Shown here piece by piece: positions 1 to 11,601 of a stretch of 64,000 bases of DNA (positions within the stretch are counted from its first letter, which is position 1; each line of letters begins with the position of its first letter). The notes under the pieces were generated by a model, which worked only from the letters and a program-made list of their open reading frames with translations, ran no database searches and was not told the origin of the DNA. A program made the translations under genes and the position numbers. This stretch comes from Acanthamoeba sp. SK_2022b. Lineage: Eukaryota; Discosea; Longamoebia; Acanthamoebidae. The DNA is taken from NCBI GenBank assembly GCA_027943245.1, contig JANDJZ010000127.1, positions 1-64,000 of the forward strand, in the 5' to 3' direction.

Positions 1-39
1 AGCGCAGCGGGAGAGTAGTGGCACAGGGCGTAGACCCAC

Positions 40-536
40 CTTGAACAAGGGTGGCTCCTCGTCGAGGTACATCATGCTGTCCAGCTCTACTTCCACTACC
101 AAGTTGACTGCAACAAGACAAGTTTGTTAGCTTGTCGTGATCGCGTGCACCGTGTTGAAGGAGCGGCACCATTCGCGCTCACGAAGCCAAGCTTGAACCC
201 GTGAAGGGTTTCAGTGAAGCGGGCTGGGCCGTATTTGGCGGCCAGGCGCTTGATCTCTTGTGCCAGAGTTACTGTGCTCTCGTCCTGCACCTGGCATTTC
301 AGGACGGAACAACTCGTTTTATGGATATTTACGAATATATAGAAATATCTTAAGGAGCAAAATAGGGCGTAGAAAGGAAAAATAAAAGTTTGCAAGAATA
401 AAAAGATAATACGCCCAATGCGCTAGCCGTATTGTTCAATTATTGTAGAAGAATGAATAAATACCTCCTCTTGTGTCACACGGCCGTTGCCGAGGTTTTG
501 CATGGACAGCGCAAAGGCAAGGTCGTCGCTCTCCAT
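40..536 (-). CDS. Unknown protein, N-terminal part, cut by left edge
   Basis: Three exons can be read on the minus strand. Exon 1 (536-465) starts at an ATG encoding MESDDLAFALSMQNLGNGRV and ends at a GTATTT donor. Exon 2 (290-183) follows a CAG acceptor, stays in frame for 36 codons and ends at GTGAGC. A third coding stretch encodes an acidic run with DSMMYLDEEPPLFK and ends at a GTGGGT donor at 39, so the gene continues beyond the window. The junction of exon 2 to exon 3 does not resolve cleanly in phase; a donor a few codons further on (after AATG) would fix it. No domain is recognised. The start lies 249 bases from the divergent GPCR start, so the two genes may share a promoter region. 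Confidence 0.5.
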
Positions 537-667
537 GATATGTGTGGGTGGTGCGTAGTTGTGGCGTTTGTGCCTTTCAATTCGTGCTACCCGGTCACTC
601 TGTTCCCTTAAAAAGGCCAACACAACCGAGAAAATTTTACGAGTTGAGAGAATCGGCAACGAGCTGC

Positions 668-717
668 TGACGTCACACGCAAACGGTAATTGGCCACCGA
701 TAATCAAAGATATAAAA
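668..717 (+). promoter_or_regulatory. CRE palindrome and TATA-like box before the GPCR gene
   Basis: A perfect TGACGTCA palindrome, the classical bZIP/CREB half-site pair, lies at 668-675. A TATAAAA box lies at 711-717, about 70 bases before the GPCR start codon, and is followed by a run of A residues. The interval separates two divergent genes. The motifs are seen directly; their use as a promoter is inferred. Confidence 0.4.
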
Positions 718-784
718 CAAAAAAAAAAAAAAAAACGAAGCACGGGTACCCACGACGCAAAAGAAGTACGGGAGGAGCTGATAT

Positions 785-2588
785 ATGGGGTTCAGCGAAG
801 ACGAGACGTTCATCCTCATGGTGGGGACGGGGGTTTGCGGCGGCCTTTCCATCTTGGGTTCGCTGTTCATCATCTCCTCGGCCCTCCTCTTTCGCAAGCT
901 GGACCTGCAGTATTGGCGTTTCGTGGTCGGCCTCACCCTCGTAGACCTCCTCCTCGGCATATGCATGGTTCGTGGACCATGATGGCCATTTCACTTTTTT
1001 ATATTTATTTCTTTATTTATATTTATTTTACCAACATGAACCGTGCAATGGCTTATTAAAAATTGTCACTTCCCTTTTCCCACGATCGTGGTGCAGGCGA
1101 GCGGGGCGTTGGCGTGGCTGGCCGGCTGGACGTTCACGGGCGCCCTGTGCTACATGCAAGGTTCGTTGCACGCCCCACCTCTGGGCTGTGGTGCTGCTAC
1201 TCTTCAGAACAGCCCTTCACGGCAAGCACACTTGAATTCGGCAGGTTGGACGATCACGTTCGGAGGGCAGTCGTCCAACATGTACATTCTCATCATCTCC
1301 ATCCTCATCTACTCGGCCACCGTCCGAGGACAGGAAATGAGCGTCCCCGTCGAAATCGCTCTCCACGTAGGAACCCTGCATGCAGCTGCCTCTCCTCTGC
1401 ACCTGTTTCCGTCGCGTGTGCTCGAAGCCTCCTCCCTCTCACCCTCCTCCCTCTCCTCCCTACTCTTAGATCACGGCGTGGGTCTGGGGCGCGATGTTCG
1501 CCGTCTTTCCCTTCGTCGGTCTGGACGACTTCAGATACGTGCCCGCCGGTGCGTCCTCCCGCTGGTCGTCGCTTGTTCTCTCTCTCTCTTTCCTTTTCTT
1601 TTCATTCAACGCTTCGGTGGTCGTTCTGTTGGTTGCTCCTCTCTCTCTCTCTCTCTCTTGTCAACACGGCTCGTTTGTAACGAAGTCCATCTATATTTCC
1701 TGAGCTCAGGCGGTTGGTGTTGGCTGGCCGACGAGCCAAAGTACGCCCGGTTCGTGTTGCTCTACATCGGGTGCGTTCCTCCCCCCCCCCCGACCACTTC
1801 TGTTCTAGGGCTTAACCTCACGCTCGGATGCTCGAATGTTGTTGCAGATCGTGGGTGATCATCGGCATCATCATCTTGATCTACCTCCGAGTGTGGATCT
1901 TCATCCGAAAACAGGACGCCCACATCACCAAAAAGAAGGGGCTGTTGCACTCCACGGGTATTTCGTCTGCAGCGCATGCGTGGCGCTGTCCAAATGTAGC
2001 TGGCGCCAATTATTACTTCTTTTTTCCCCTTTATTCTTCTTGTGAAAATGAAATTTAACATGCAATTAATTGGCCACAGTGACGGGCACTGAATCGGCCG
2101 AGGAGATACAAAGGAAGAAGACCACCCGAGCCCTCTTCATCTATCCCATCGCGTCGATCGTCTTGTGGATTCTTCCCTCGATCAGCCGAGTCTACGAGAT
2201 TTGGCTGCCGCCCATCTTCGTCCTCGTCGCCTGTCGCGTACGCCCCTCGCTTTCCGCAAGCCCTACCGAGCCGCAGCGGCGAGCTGACCCCGTCCTCCCC
2301 TCCACGCACTCCCGTAGTCGTGGTCGTATCCGCTGCAGGGAGCGATCGACGCGTTCGTCTACGGCCTGACCTCTGGCGTGACCAAGGTTCATTGTGTTAC
2401 TCTTAATGGGGCAGAGACCTGCCGCGAAGGCAGCCCACTGCTGACACCTTACAAACAACACGGCACAGGACATTCAAATGTGGTGGCGAGGGGAGCGGCC
2501 GTATCGACTGGTCAACGCCGACGACGGCACCTCCTCAATCAACGGCCCCTCTCTGAACGTGCCACAGCGATCCTTCCACGAGACCTGA
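785..2588 (+). CDS. cAMP-receptor-like seven-helix GPCR
   Basis: This is a multi-exon membrane receptor of the Dictyostelium cAR/Crl (class E) type, expected in the plasma membrane to couple to heterotrimeric G proteins. It begins MGFSEDETF, followed by a first helix (ILMVGTGVCGGLSILGSLF). Further exons carry helix 2 (FVVGLTLVDLLLGICM), helix 3 (GALAWLAGWTFTGALCYMQ), a segment with MYILIISILIYSATVRG, a WVWGAMFAVFPFVG helix, the loop motif WCWLADEPKYARF followed by WVIIGIIILIYLRVWIF, then FIYPIASIVLWILPSISRVY and a last helix GAIDAFVYGLTSGV. The WCW loop before helix 5 is typical of slime-mould cAMP receptors. The last exon gives a short soluble tail ending RSFHET before TGA. Family assignment is fairly safe; the ligand is unknown. 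The gene converges on the formin gene, 229 bases away. Confidence 0.8.
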
Positions 2589-2817
2589 AGCACACCAACA
2601 ACGGATGGCTGGATCACAATTTTGAAAGCGAGTGAGTGATCGCAGAGTGAGGGTGAGAGCGTCTTGATCACAAACAAACATGAACACTATTTAATGCTCT
2701 GTCTTTCATCAGGTCTCACAATGCGAACAACTGTTGACCTCCCCCTTCCAAAGGGGGCGCATTGGCTGTTTGAGTGGTTGGTGCTTTCTACAGGTATCAA
2801 TGGGTGGTGCGCCATCC

Positions 2818-4780
2818 TCACTTGCCCTTGCCCTCGAGGAAAGCGGCAGGCAGCTTGAGCGAGTGGAACTGATGCGCAAAGTGGTGCAGGCACGAGAAAA
2901 ACTGCTGCGGCGGGGCCTTGTCGGCGTCCTGTGTGCCCAAAGGCGAGAGAGGAGAGGTAAGTCGTAGGCAACGGACAGTTGACTGCGCCACGCGGCCAAG
3001 CGAAGGTGTACCTCGCCATAGAAGCGGGCCAGTTCGTTCCACTTGGTCAGTACAGAGTCGACCTGAGACGCCAGACGCTCAAACTGCAGCTTGGCATCCT
3101 CGAAGAAGGCCTGCGCGATTTGTACTTGGTCAGCTGACAGCGACGCTTGAAGCCAAACCACCAAAACCAGGGCGCAACGTTACCCCCATGAGCTCGCAGT
3201 AGTGGTCCTCCTGGGCTGATGGCTGCTGGCCCGAGGCCGCGAGCTTCTCCTGCTCCTCCCTCCTCGTGGAGAGCTCCCGTTCCAGCTGCGTCAGGTCCTT
3301 CTTGATCTTTTGCACCTCCATGATGATGTGTTCCATGCACACTGCAGGCCGCGACAAGCGAGGGCGTGAGCTTGCGTCGTGTGGCACTCTCACACACGCA
3401 CGCACATGACTAAGGAACGAATAAGATAGACACACGTACGCTTCGAGGCCTTTTCAACGTTGGGCAACTCGTCGTAAAATGAGAGCAGGTGTTCCTTCTT
3501 GGTCTGCACCTCCTTCTTCAGGAAGTGGAGGATTGTGAACTTGGTGTTCTTGCCCTTGGTCTCGGTCAACTGAGTTGTGAGCACAAAACCCAATCGACCG
3601 TTAGTCCTGTGCCACGATCCGTCACAGGGCATGCAAGCTGGGATCGAGGTCGCCAGTGGCGGCGTACTCGCATCAGAGACTCGAGCTTGAAGCCGTCGGA
3701 GTTGAAAAGGTAAGAATCTCTGTTGAGCACTTGGCCAATGGTCAACACGATCTGACGACGCGCGCGTATGTTAGCCTCCACTGAACGGCCGGTGACCGGT
3801 GGCACCCCAACCCCCTACCGTACGGAGGGCACGCTTACCTTGAGGATCTGAGGGAGCTTCTTAGACGTCTTGACCTCGTCGCAGGCCATGAGGAGGCACG
3901 CAGTGTCTGCCGCCAGCTCGGCCAGCAGGGTGGGGAACTGGCGCTTCCACAGGAACGACTCGAGGCGCTGGGACAGGCGAGGCACCTCGACCAGCTGGCC
4001 ATTCACCAAACAGATCACAACAAATGACAATGAAGAAGAGCAAGCTGGCGTTAAAACGGGGCGTTGTCGAGCGATGTAGGAGTAGAACGACGAAACTTAC
4101 CATGAGCAGGAACCGCTCGGCTTTGGTGAGCAGGCTCATGTCCAACTTGCCGACTACAGTCCTCAAAATCTTGATCTAAACATCACACCGGTGTTGCGGT
4201 GAGCAGTCTGGGGGGGGGGGGTTGGCGCGTTAACAGGGAAGGCCTCGAACCTCGTCTTCCTTGGGGGCGATGTAGCGGAGGGCCTTGAGGTTCTCGAGCG
4301 AGAGCGCGCTCTCGTCCATCCGCCATATGGCGCCGATGACCTCTTCGAGGGGCACCTTGAACTGGGAGAGCAGGATGCCTGTGCCAATGGTGCGCCGTGT
4401 GCGCGGTGAGCTGTTGGCTGCGCGTGTGTGAGAAAAGACGGGGTTGGTGGCCTACCGATGTTGTTGACCCTCTGCAGGTTGAGCAGCTCCATCAACGGAG
4501 AGTGCTTCTTGCCGCGGATGCCGCCCTTTTTCTCCTGCTTGGGCTCGCCCTTGGCCTTCTGCTCCATGCGCACGCCGAGGATTAGTGCTTCGGACGTGGG
4601 GCTAGGCGAGCGATCGAGCGCCCGTACCTTGTCCGGCGACAGCGAGAACATGGATTCGAGCTCGGTGGTGTCCAGATCAATTCCGGGGCTGTCCACCATC
4701 TCGGGCGCCTTCCACACGGTCTCGCCCAGCTTGTCCTGTAGCCGTCGTAATGAGAATGAGCGTAACATCCAAAACCGAGA

Positions 4781-4857
<77 letters not shown>

Positions 4858-4874
4858 ACACACCACACACCACA

Positions 4875-4909
<35 letters not shown>

Positions 4910-7202
4910 GCGCAGCAAACCCTGGGAATAATACTCCAGTGGAGCGTGCGCATCTTCTTGCGCGCCATGTTCTTGCCCTCTTGCAGTCGCTTGGCCACGG
5001 CAGACATGGCAGTGGGAGGCGGCGGCGGAGGAGGCGGTAAAGGACACGGACCGGCGGGAACGACAGAGGTAGGCACGGCCACACTAGTGGTCGTGGCTGC
5101 CGCTGCCGCAGCAGCCTTGGCCGCGAGGGCCGACGGGTCGATAGTGGCGTAGGGGATGTACGCAAAGGGCAACGAGGATACGGAGCCGGACGACGTCGAG
5201 TCGGCGTTGGTCGGGTTGCCCGAAGTGACGGCAGAGGCCGGGGCCGCCGGGGCGAAGAGGTCCTTGAGGCCCTGCGTGGCGGACACGGGCTTCATGCCCA
5301 ATGGCGCATTGCCGAGCTGGCGGCGCGACAGCGGGGCCGGGGCAGCGGCAGTCTTGGACGGGGCGGCGACAAGCGAGAGCTTGGCAGGCGCAGGCTGCTG
5401 AGCTGGCGGGGCGGCGAGGGTATTGGAAGGCGTCGAGGACGAAGCGGCAGGGACAGCCGGAGGGGGAGGAGTGGGGAGCAGGTCCAACAGGCCCATCGAG
5501 ACCGAAGGCCGAGGCTTAGTGCGTGACGCGACTCTCGCGGGCACGTGAGCAACGGTGGAGTGGGACAGAGGGGCAGAGGAGGTGACAGGAGAGGAGGCGA
5601 CGGGTGCGGTAGGCGGTGCGATAGAGGAAGAGTTGGAGAAGGCCGAGGCGGTGTTGGTGGCGAGAGGCGAGGAGGCAGCGGGAAGCGCGTTCGTTTGGTC
5701 CAGCTTCGACGCTCGCAGGGGACTGGGCTTGGCGCGCTTGGCCGGCGAAGTCTTGACCGGCGTCAGTGATCCGCGCTTGGGCGACCCGCGCGCGGGCGAC
5801 GACTCGCTGTTGTTTGGCTGGTTCTCCTTATCATCGATCTTTCGCTTGGAGCCGATTGTGGGGCTGCTTGCCTGCTCGGCGATGACAGAGCTCGTCTTGC
5901 GCGAGGCCGGCGAACCACGAGTGGGGGACGGCGTCGCTGGTAGAGCTGGCGAGGACCCAACGGTGCTGGCCATGGAGCTGAAGTCGATCTTCTTCCGCAC
6001 GCCTCCGAGAGCGAGCTGGCCACCGCCGGCCAAGTTGCCGGCCATGTTGAAGTTGAGCTTGAGCTCGCGGTTGAGCACCCCCACCATGGACCCCAAGTTG
6101 AGGCCGCCACGCGCCTCGGCCGCAAGCTTGCCGCCCACGACGAGTTCCCTGCGTCGGTAGCTGATGTAGACATCCTTGACCGATATCCGCTTGATCTTGA
6201 TCCGTCGCTCGCCGGCTTCCACTTCGCCCTTGCGTTCGCGCGGCGCTAGGATGTACTTCTGGTCGAGCGGGATCTCCTCGAGCGAGAAGACGAGGAAGAC
6301 GTCCTGCGAGGCTACCTTGTCAACATCCTTCCTGTGCAGGGCGATGCCGATGCCTTCGCTGAACGTGAGCATCGAGAACGACTCGATGGCAACCTTACCC
6401 GTGCCCTCAGCAAAGTAGGCTTTCTGTGTGTATACCAAATGGATCGTAAGCAGGCATAGAGCAGCCACGAAAATAGCACGCACACATCCAGCTCGCACGG
6501 CCAAGCACGCAACCGACAGAGAGTGGGAGACGCACGAGCAGGGTAACTCCTTGTCGTCCATCGAGCTGAGGAAGAACCTTGAGTAGGATCTTGCCTGTTG
6601 AGAGAGCTGTTTGGTGCCATGCTAGAGGATTTGATAAAGAGGCAGAGACGCGAACCTGCAATGTCAAGCTCATTGGTGGGCAGGCGCTTGATGGGGATCC
6701 CCTGCTCGGTCTTGTAGTCTCGTCCGATCTCCAGTTGGTCCAGCGATGTGATGCTTAGCTTCTTGGTCTCTTCAGCAGCTTCACGCCACCGAATGATCTG
6801 CAGGCCACGTCCGCGTGAGCGAGCGCAGTCACAGATCTGTGTGCACTCAGCGGTGACGCCGTACCTTGCTTCGATCGTGCATTTCCTCTACAATGAAGTC
6901 TTTCAGCTGCGTACTCAGGGCCACTGCACAAGAATGTAAAAAATCTCAACTATCAACGGGCGAAAATCAAGATCCCAGCGAATGGGCAAAATTGCGAAAA
7001 TGTGAGCGTTTGAGGACATCGTACAGGCTTCCCAGACAAGAGTCTGCTCTGTGAAGGATGAGGAGCGGTAGCTGCTGGAGTAGGGCGTCTTGCCACTGGC
7101 GAACTCCTTTCCGGAGCCCATCTCCATTCCCGTAACCGACGGGGGTTGGTTAGTGAAGGCCTGAGTCAAGTAACTCAGCTTCCACCCATCCCAAAAATCC
7201 AT
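2818..7202 (-). CDS. Formin (FH1-FH2 actin nucleator)
   Basis: Formins nucleate and elongate actin filaments through the FH2 domain, fed by profilin-actin bound to the proline-rich FH1. Reading the minus strand from ATG at 7202, small exons join in phase: exon 1 ends at a GTACGA donor, and later exons carry ALSTQLKDFIVEEMHD and ILLKVLPQLDGRQG. They lead into a large exon (about 6420-4950) with a beta-rich N-terminal region, a long Ser/Pro/Ala-rich linker and a short polyproline FH1. The FH2 domain follows over about ten exons: MRTLHWSIIP, VPLEEVIGAIW, FLWKRQF, IVLTIGQVLN (the usual GNxLN region) and FTILHFLKKEV, ending in an amphipathic coiled-coil tail and GKGK-stop at 2818. No GTPase-binding or DAD motif is obvious, so regulation may differ from diaphanous formins. 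A 100-base CA/GA microsatellite sits in an intron inside the FH2 region. Confidence 0.88.
4782..4910. repeat. CA/GA microsatellite in a formin intron
   Basis: About 110 bases of (CA)n, interrupted by a few CCA units, run into (GA)n at 4892-4909. The tract lies between the exon ending with the FH2 signature MRTLHWSIIP and the next FH2 exon, so it is intronic (TG/TC on the coding strand). Confidence 0.95.
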
Positions 7203-7495
7203 GGCTGGATCTGTGCCGAGTGTTTAGCGTGGGATTAGCAATAGTGAACCGGCACTGAAGATAAGGCACTGACAAACCTTAAAACACTTCTTGTACCTGT
7301 AAAAGAGAAGAAAGGCTGAAGGAGAGGAAGAGGAGGAATCAATTAAAGCGAACTGGACCTGCAGTGGGAAGAAACGCTGGGGCGGTCGTTTTGGCGCCAA
7401 AACACTTGGGCGTTAGGGGAGAAAAAAGGCAAGCCCTGAGGGAAAAGGGTGGGGAAAAGGAAAGAGAGGAAGAGATCGAACTGACAAAGCGCGTA

Positions 7496-8446
7496 ATGGT
7501 GTTTGGATTCATTCTACACTCGTTGGACAAGGAGAAAGAACCGTTTGTTTGCCTCTCGGTCTTCTATAACAAGGAGGGAAACGACATAAAGAAGAAAGAA
7601 CGGGAGCAGCGCATTGTGCGCGCCATTCACAAGGATTTTCAATTTCAAACACAATGCGCCGACAGCCTGGCTTCGCTCATGAAGCCCACCTCCGCGACCA
7701 GCCGATCAGCTAAAACCCTTGAAGCGTACTTGCCGCATTAATATATTAATCTTAGAATTACATTCTTATTTTGGTGATCGACGAATTGGGCCTTTATTTT
7801 TAAATCGTGACTAATATTGTTATTTACGGGCACGGTATGTGAATTATATGTCTCGATATTTATCTCTTTTTTTGCTTTCCCAGGGGAGCGCAGGCGACGA
7901 AGCGAAAGGCTGAGCGGGTGGAAGGCGTACTGCGACTGAGTACGGAAACGGGCATGTTTGCCGAACCCAAGGTCGTCCTGTGGAAACAGGTGCAGAAGTG
8001 CGTAGACTTCTTAATGCTCGAGCTTCGATCGTAGGGTACCGGCGAGGTATCTATGCCTCACTACCTTCACTCTTTTGCGTGCCCCACGCACCGTGGCAGA
8101 GTGGCGCTGGTAGCGATATGCGAAGTGGACGAGAACCAGTACCTGGCCTCCAACTTTCTGACTCACTTCGCCTCCATGCTCGTCGAACAGTTCAAGAGCC
8201 CAAGCATCCTGACCAAGCCTAAAGAGGTGGCCATCCCCGTACACACACGTCGGTGGTTAAGCACGCTTCACCAACCCGGCCTCCTTGCATGCGTGCATGC
8301 GTGCGTGCGTGCAGCTTCTCAACAGGCCCGAGGAGATGCTGATGCTCCTGCACACGTTTCTACCCAACGGTCAGCTCCTCTACACCAGCGACCAGTACTA
8401 CGCCAAGCACCTGCGACGTGAGTTTGACGAGTCCCTGCTGGCCTAA
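7496..8446 (+). CDS. AP5S1: AP-5 adaptor complex sigma subunit
   Basis: This is the small (sigma) subunit of the AP-5 adaptor complex, which works with SPG11/SPG15 in late-endosome and lysosome retrieval. ATG at 7496 opens MVFGFILHSL, the longin-like first strand, and exon 1 ends in phase 2 at GC|GTACTT. Exon 2 (after TTTCCCAG) gives FAEPKVVLWKQVQK, the counterpart of the EPxxVVW motif of animal AP5S1. Exon 3 gives VALVAICEVDENQYLASNFL, and exon 4, joined in phase, gives MLLHTFLPNGQLLYTSDQY and ends ESLLA-stop. The FLPxGQLL..ND/SDQ motif is the most recognisable part of this otherwise weakly conserved family. Total length is near 200 residues, as expected. An open frame extends upstream to 7364 but is basic and low-complexity, so the 7496 start is preferred. 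It is divergent from the formin gene with 293 bases between start codons. Confidence 0.75.
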
Positions 8447-9098
8447 GCGCCCAGACAGGGCCTCCATGGCCGCCTCCGCGGCTCGCGTGGATCCAGGTGG
8501 GCACCAAGCCGTAGCACTGCACCGGTCACGTAAGAGGGAAATCCCACGGCCCGGCACCACGGCCACGGCGGCTTACTGGTTGTACTCGTTTTCCCTTCCT
8601 GTCGGCGGCACCACCGTCACAGTGTCTAAAACACAGCCAAGTACAACCCTGGGCCGCGTCTGGCGAGAGCGCTCCCGTCCTCCAATGCGTGCGACGCTTG
8701 GACGAGCATCGATGGATGTCTGCGGTCCATCTTGAGCATTGTGGTGTCACCTCATGCGGCAGGATCGGAGAGATAAAAGGGGCCAATCGGTCCACGCTAA
8801 TCTGGAATTACGGGTACCCGGTACACGGGAAGCGGATCGCATTGGTTGACCGGGGCATGTGATTGGCGGAGTGTGAGTGCGTATTGGTGCCCTGTTCCCG
8901 TTGGTTGCTTTATCAACACTCCGCGGGTCGAGAGGTTTCGCGAGTTCCTGCTCCGGCCGTTTCAAACACCGCCGACTGTTATTTGTCTGTTATCTTTAGC
9001 CAGCGCCGTACTCCCGCCCCCTCTCCGGGACATCTTCACTGAGCTCGCACTCGCTTGCCCATTCTTCTACACTGCACTTAGACAAAACCGCGGCCTTT
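8447..9098. other. Intergenic, no gene seen
   Basis: This is GC-rich spacer between the AP-5 sigma gene and the next gene on the same strand. Short open frames are present but show no protein-like composition or splice continuity. Confidence 0.6.
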
Positions 9099-10202
9099 AT
9101 GAAGAGACAGCGCGAGACAACAACAGCACACTACGCCTCGCCGGCGTCAGCTTCGTCTGCGTCCTCGACGGCGACTTCGTGTTCGTCGCACTCCACTTCT
9201 GGGGCGGCGAAGCGAAGGCGGACGTGCCTCACACCCAAGCAACAGGCCTCGTGGGCGCGGCTCCGGGAGGAGCTGGCCGCCGAGCGCGAGAAGAAGGTCC
9301 GGCTTGACTGGTACCTCAAGGAACTCTTGGTCGAAATGGAGAGCCTCATCAGCCAGGAGCGCGAGGCTCGAGCCGCTATGGGCCAGGCCACCTGCGCAAG
9401 CGAGTGGGTCGAGGGCGCCCGACACTCTGTGAAGCTTCGGACTTACAAGCAATATTGTCGGTTCGACGAGGACGCGCCCGCAGAGGCCGGCTGGAAGGCG
9501 GACCTGGCCCTCATCAAAGCCGAGCCGAGCTACGAGGACGACCTCGAAGAGGACGGTGCGGGCGGCTACGAAGACTTCCTGGCACTCTCCGTTGATGACC
9601 TCACGGCTACGGTCGCGACGGGGAATCGCCCCTACCTGCACACGCATGAACACGCGCTGTCGACACAATTTGTCGCGCACCAGCCATTGGTCAAGAACGA
9701 AACGTCGCCAAGCAGCGCGTGCCACCCCGCATCAAGTGGCAGAGAAGAGGAGGAGGAATCACTCGAAAAACTGTTTGAGTCTGGCGAGGGTCTCGACATC
9801 AGCCACTTCCTCAACTTCCGGGATTGCCCGGAGGACGTCTACGATAACAGCTGCGACAACAGCTCGCAGCAGGAAGGCATGTCGACGGATGACGATGACG
9901 GCGCCGGTTACACGGGTTCGCCGTCGGTCGACTTTGGCGTGGCTGGTGCTGGGATGGGCTTCGAATCGTGGGACGAGATCGAGCTGCCCAAGTTCGGCCG
10001 CGCCAAGGCGCAGCAGGAAAGAGCGAAACTGATAGGCACTGAGAGCCACACGAACGAAAGCTGCAGCGAACAGCAAAGAAAGGCCGAGCCCGCCCCGACG
10101 TCATCGGGGAAGACGGAAGGCAACGACGGAAGCTCAGATTGGGCGTTCTGGTCGATGGACGAGATAGGGTCCGATGCCATCCTCCCGGCGATGGGATTCT
10201 AG
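9099..10202 (+). CDS. Unknown acidic single-exon protein
   Basis: An uninterrupted 367-codon frame, unusual here where most genes have introns. The N-terminal 45 residues are Ser/Ala/Thr-rich and end in a basic cluster (AAKRRR), a possible nuclear localisation signal. Residues about 45-95 form a strongly charged predicted helix with a heptad-like pattern (ELAAEREKKVRLDWYLKELL). The rest is acidic and disordered, with repeated clusters such as EDDLEED, REEEEES and TDDDDGAG, and aromatic/acidic patches (WDEIELP, DWAFWSMDEIG) that resemble transcriptional activation regions. A nuclear regulatory role is a guess from composition only; the helix is not a canonical bZIP. Confidence 0.7.
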   Translation: MKRQRETTTAHYASPASASSASSTATSCSSHSTSGAAKRRRTCLTPKQQASWARLREELAAEREKKVRLDWYLKELLVEMESLISQEREARAAMGQATCASEWVEGARHSVKLRTYKQYCRFDEDAPAEAGWKADLALIKAEPSYEDDLEEDGAGGYEDFLALSVDDLTATVATGNRPYLHTHEHALSTQFVAHQPLVKNETSPSSACHPASSGREEEEESLEKLFESGEGLDISHFLNFRDCPEDVYDNSCDNSSQQEGMSTDDDDGAGYTGSPSVDFGVAGAGMGFESWDEIELPKFGRAKAQQERAKLIGTESHTNESCSEQQRKAEPAPTSSGKTEGNDGSSDWAFWSMDEIGSDAILPAMGF

Positions 10203-10334
10203 AGCAGAAACCAGTGAGCATTAAACCGTTACTGTATGACCAATAAGACTTTCACACGCGCTTGTTGTGGCGGAGTTAGCGCGGGCTTCTGGGGCTTTTC
10301 CTGTTCCATTTCTTTCCACCACAACCAAGACAAG

Positions 10335-11382
10335 ATGTTGAAGGTGGTGCTGGTCCGGCACGCACAGGCAGAAACCAACCTCATCCACGCCATTGGAAGA
10401 AATAACCACGTCCAGCTGACTGACAAGGGTACTCAGGCCGTGGCCGTTCCAATTTATTACATATTAAATCCTGAAAAAAATAAATCATAAGAGGATCGGA
10501 TTGAAATTTGTGAACGCCATGTTAGGCAAGGAGCAGGCCCGCAAACTTGGGCAGTACTGGCGACATCATGGGGTGGAGTTTGACCACGTTTTCGCCTCTG
10601 AGGCCGTCCGTGCCACCGACACCGCCAAGGTACCTCCTCACCACTCTGCACACAACGCTGGCGCGACGGTCTGCGATCCCCTAGCGATGCACCCTCCGTA
10701 TTGTCCTTCACGTGGTTGTGTCGGACGACAACGCGTCTGATGGTTGAGCAGATCAGCTGCGCAGAGGCCGGGATCAAGGCGCCCATCACCATTTCGCCTG
10801 ACATCGTGGAGATCTTCCGAGGCGAGTGGGAAGGCCAGTCTGCGCATCACCTATTCGTGGGAGAGACACTGGTATGCCTCTCTTCCTCGCGTACGCCGCT
10901 CGTGCAATTGGTTGATCGCACGCTGTGCTCATCGCTGTGGCGACAAGGCGAACTACTTGGCCGATCCCCACAACTTTCGTACGCCCGGCGGAGAGTCAGA
11001 GAAGGAAGTCGAGGAGCGCATGCACGCCTTCTTCGACTCCACCGTACTTCCGCTCTATCAACAATTTTGCAAGGAGGAAGAGGAGACCGGCAGCGACGCG
11101 CCCAAGAAGCCCCGCGAGCTCAAGATCGCAATTGTCAGCCACGGTTGCGGATTGAGGTGCGCCGGCTCTCACCCCCCCCCCCATCGCGCTAACCGCTGTA
11201 CATTCTGACTCCGCTCCCTGCGTATGCACGTGCGTGCGTACAGATGCTTCCTTCGCCGTGTGCTGGGAACGGACTCGAGGCTATTTAGGTTTGAGTTGAG
11301 CAACACAGCCACAAGCGAGCTCACGCTCCGCGGCACCGAGTGGACGGTCAGGACGCTCAACTGCACTGCGCACCTCCATTAA
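10335..11382 (+). CDS. Histidine phosphatase (phosphoglycerate mutase-like)
   Basis: A branch-1 histidine phosphatase superfamily enzyme; the substrate cannot be told. ATG at 10335 opens MLKVVLVRHAQAETN, the RH(G/A)xxxxN phospho-acceptor motif with Ala in place of the usual Gly. Later exons carry FDHVFASEAVRATDTA (the SxxxRAxxTA region), EIFRGEWEGQ, then TPGGESEKEVEERM (the acidic general-acid region), and AIVSHGCGLRC with the second catalytic His. The last exon ends in beta-strand-like sequence and stops at 11382. At least five exons are split by short introns. The order of motifs and the length (about 240 residues) fit the family. Confidence 0.82.
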
Positions 11383-11529
11383 AGCTCAGGTCGTTAACGG
11401 AGAAAGGCAGGTCATGGACAGCTGGGGCACTCGCCCGGCACCGCACCGGTTAACACAGTAAGAGCGGAGAATGCCTTCTACGGTGCTAATGATAGACCGG
11501 TTAGCGGGAGATGATAATGATATCGGACA

Positions 11530-11601
11530 TCCGCTATGGTGTAGTCGGTAACATTTCTGGTTTTCACCCAGGCGCCCCGGGTTCGATTCCCGGTAGCGGA
11601 A
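11530..11601 (+). tRNA. tRNA-Glu (TTC anticodon), copy 1
   Basis: A 72-base cloverleaf without intron. The acceptor stem TCCGCTA pairs with TAGCGGA, the D arm contains TGGTGTAGTCGG, and the anticodon stem CTGG/CCAG encloses loop TTTTCAC with TTC at positions 34-36. The T arm reads CCGGG-TTCGATT-CCCGG. A short T run (TTCTTTTG) follows as a Pol III terminator. It is identical to the copy at 14143. Confidence 0.95.

Noticed and set aside
4428..4931. Open frames encoding poly-Thr-His and poly-Cys-Val around 4.8 kb and similar frames at other CA tracts
   Set aside because: They are translations of intronic CA microsatellites, not proteins.
7364..7495. In-frame upstream extension of the AP-5 sigma gene (44 codons)
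   Set aside because: It is low-complexity and charged, and the family begins with the MVxxFLIH-like strand, which matches the ATG at 7496.
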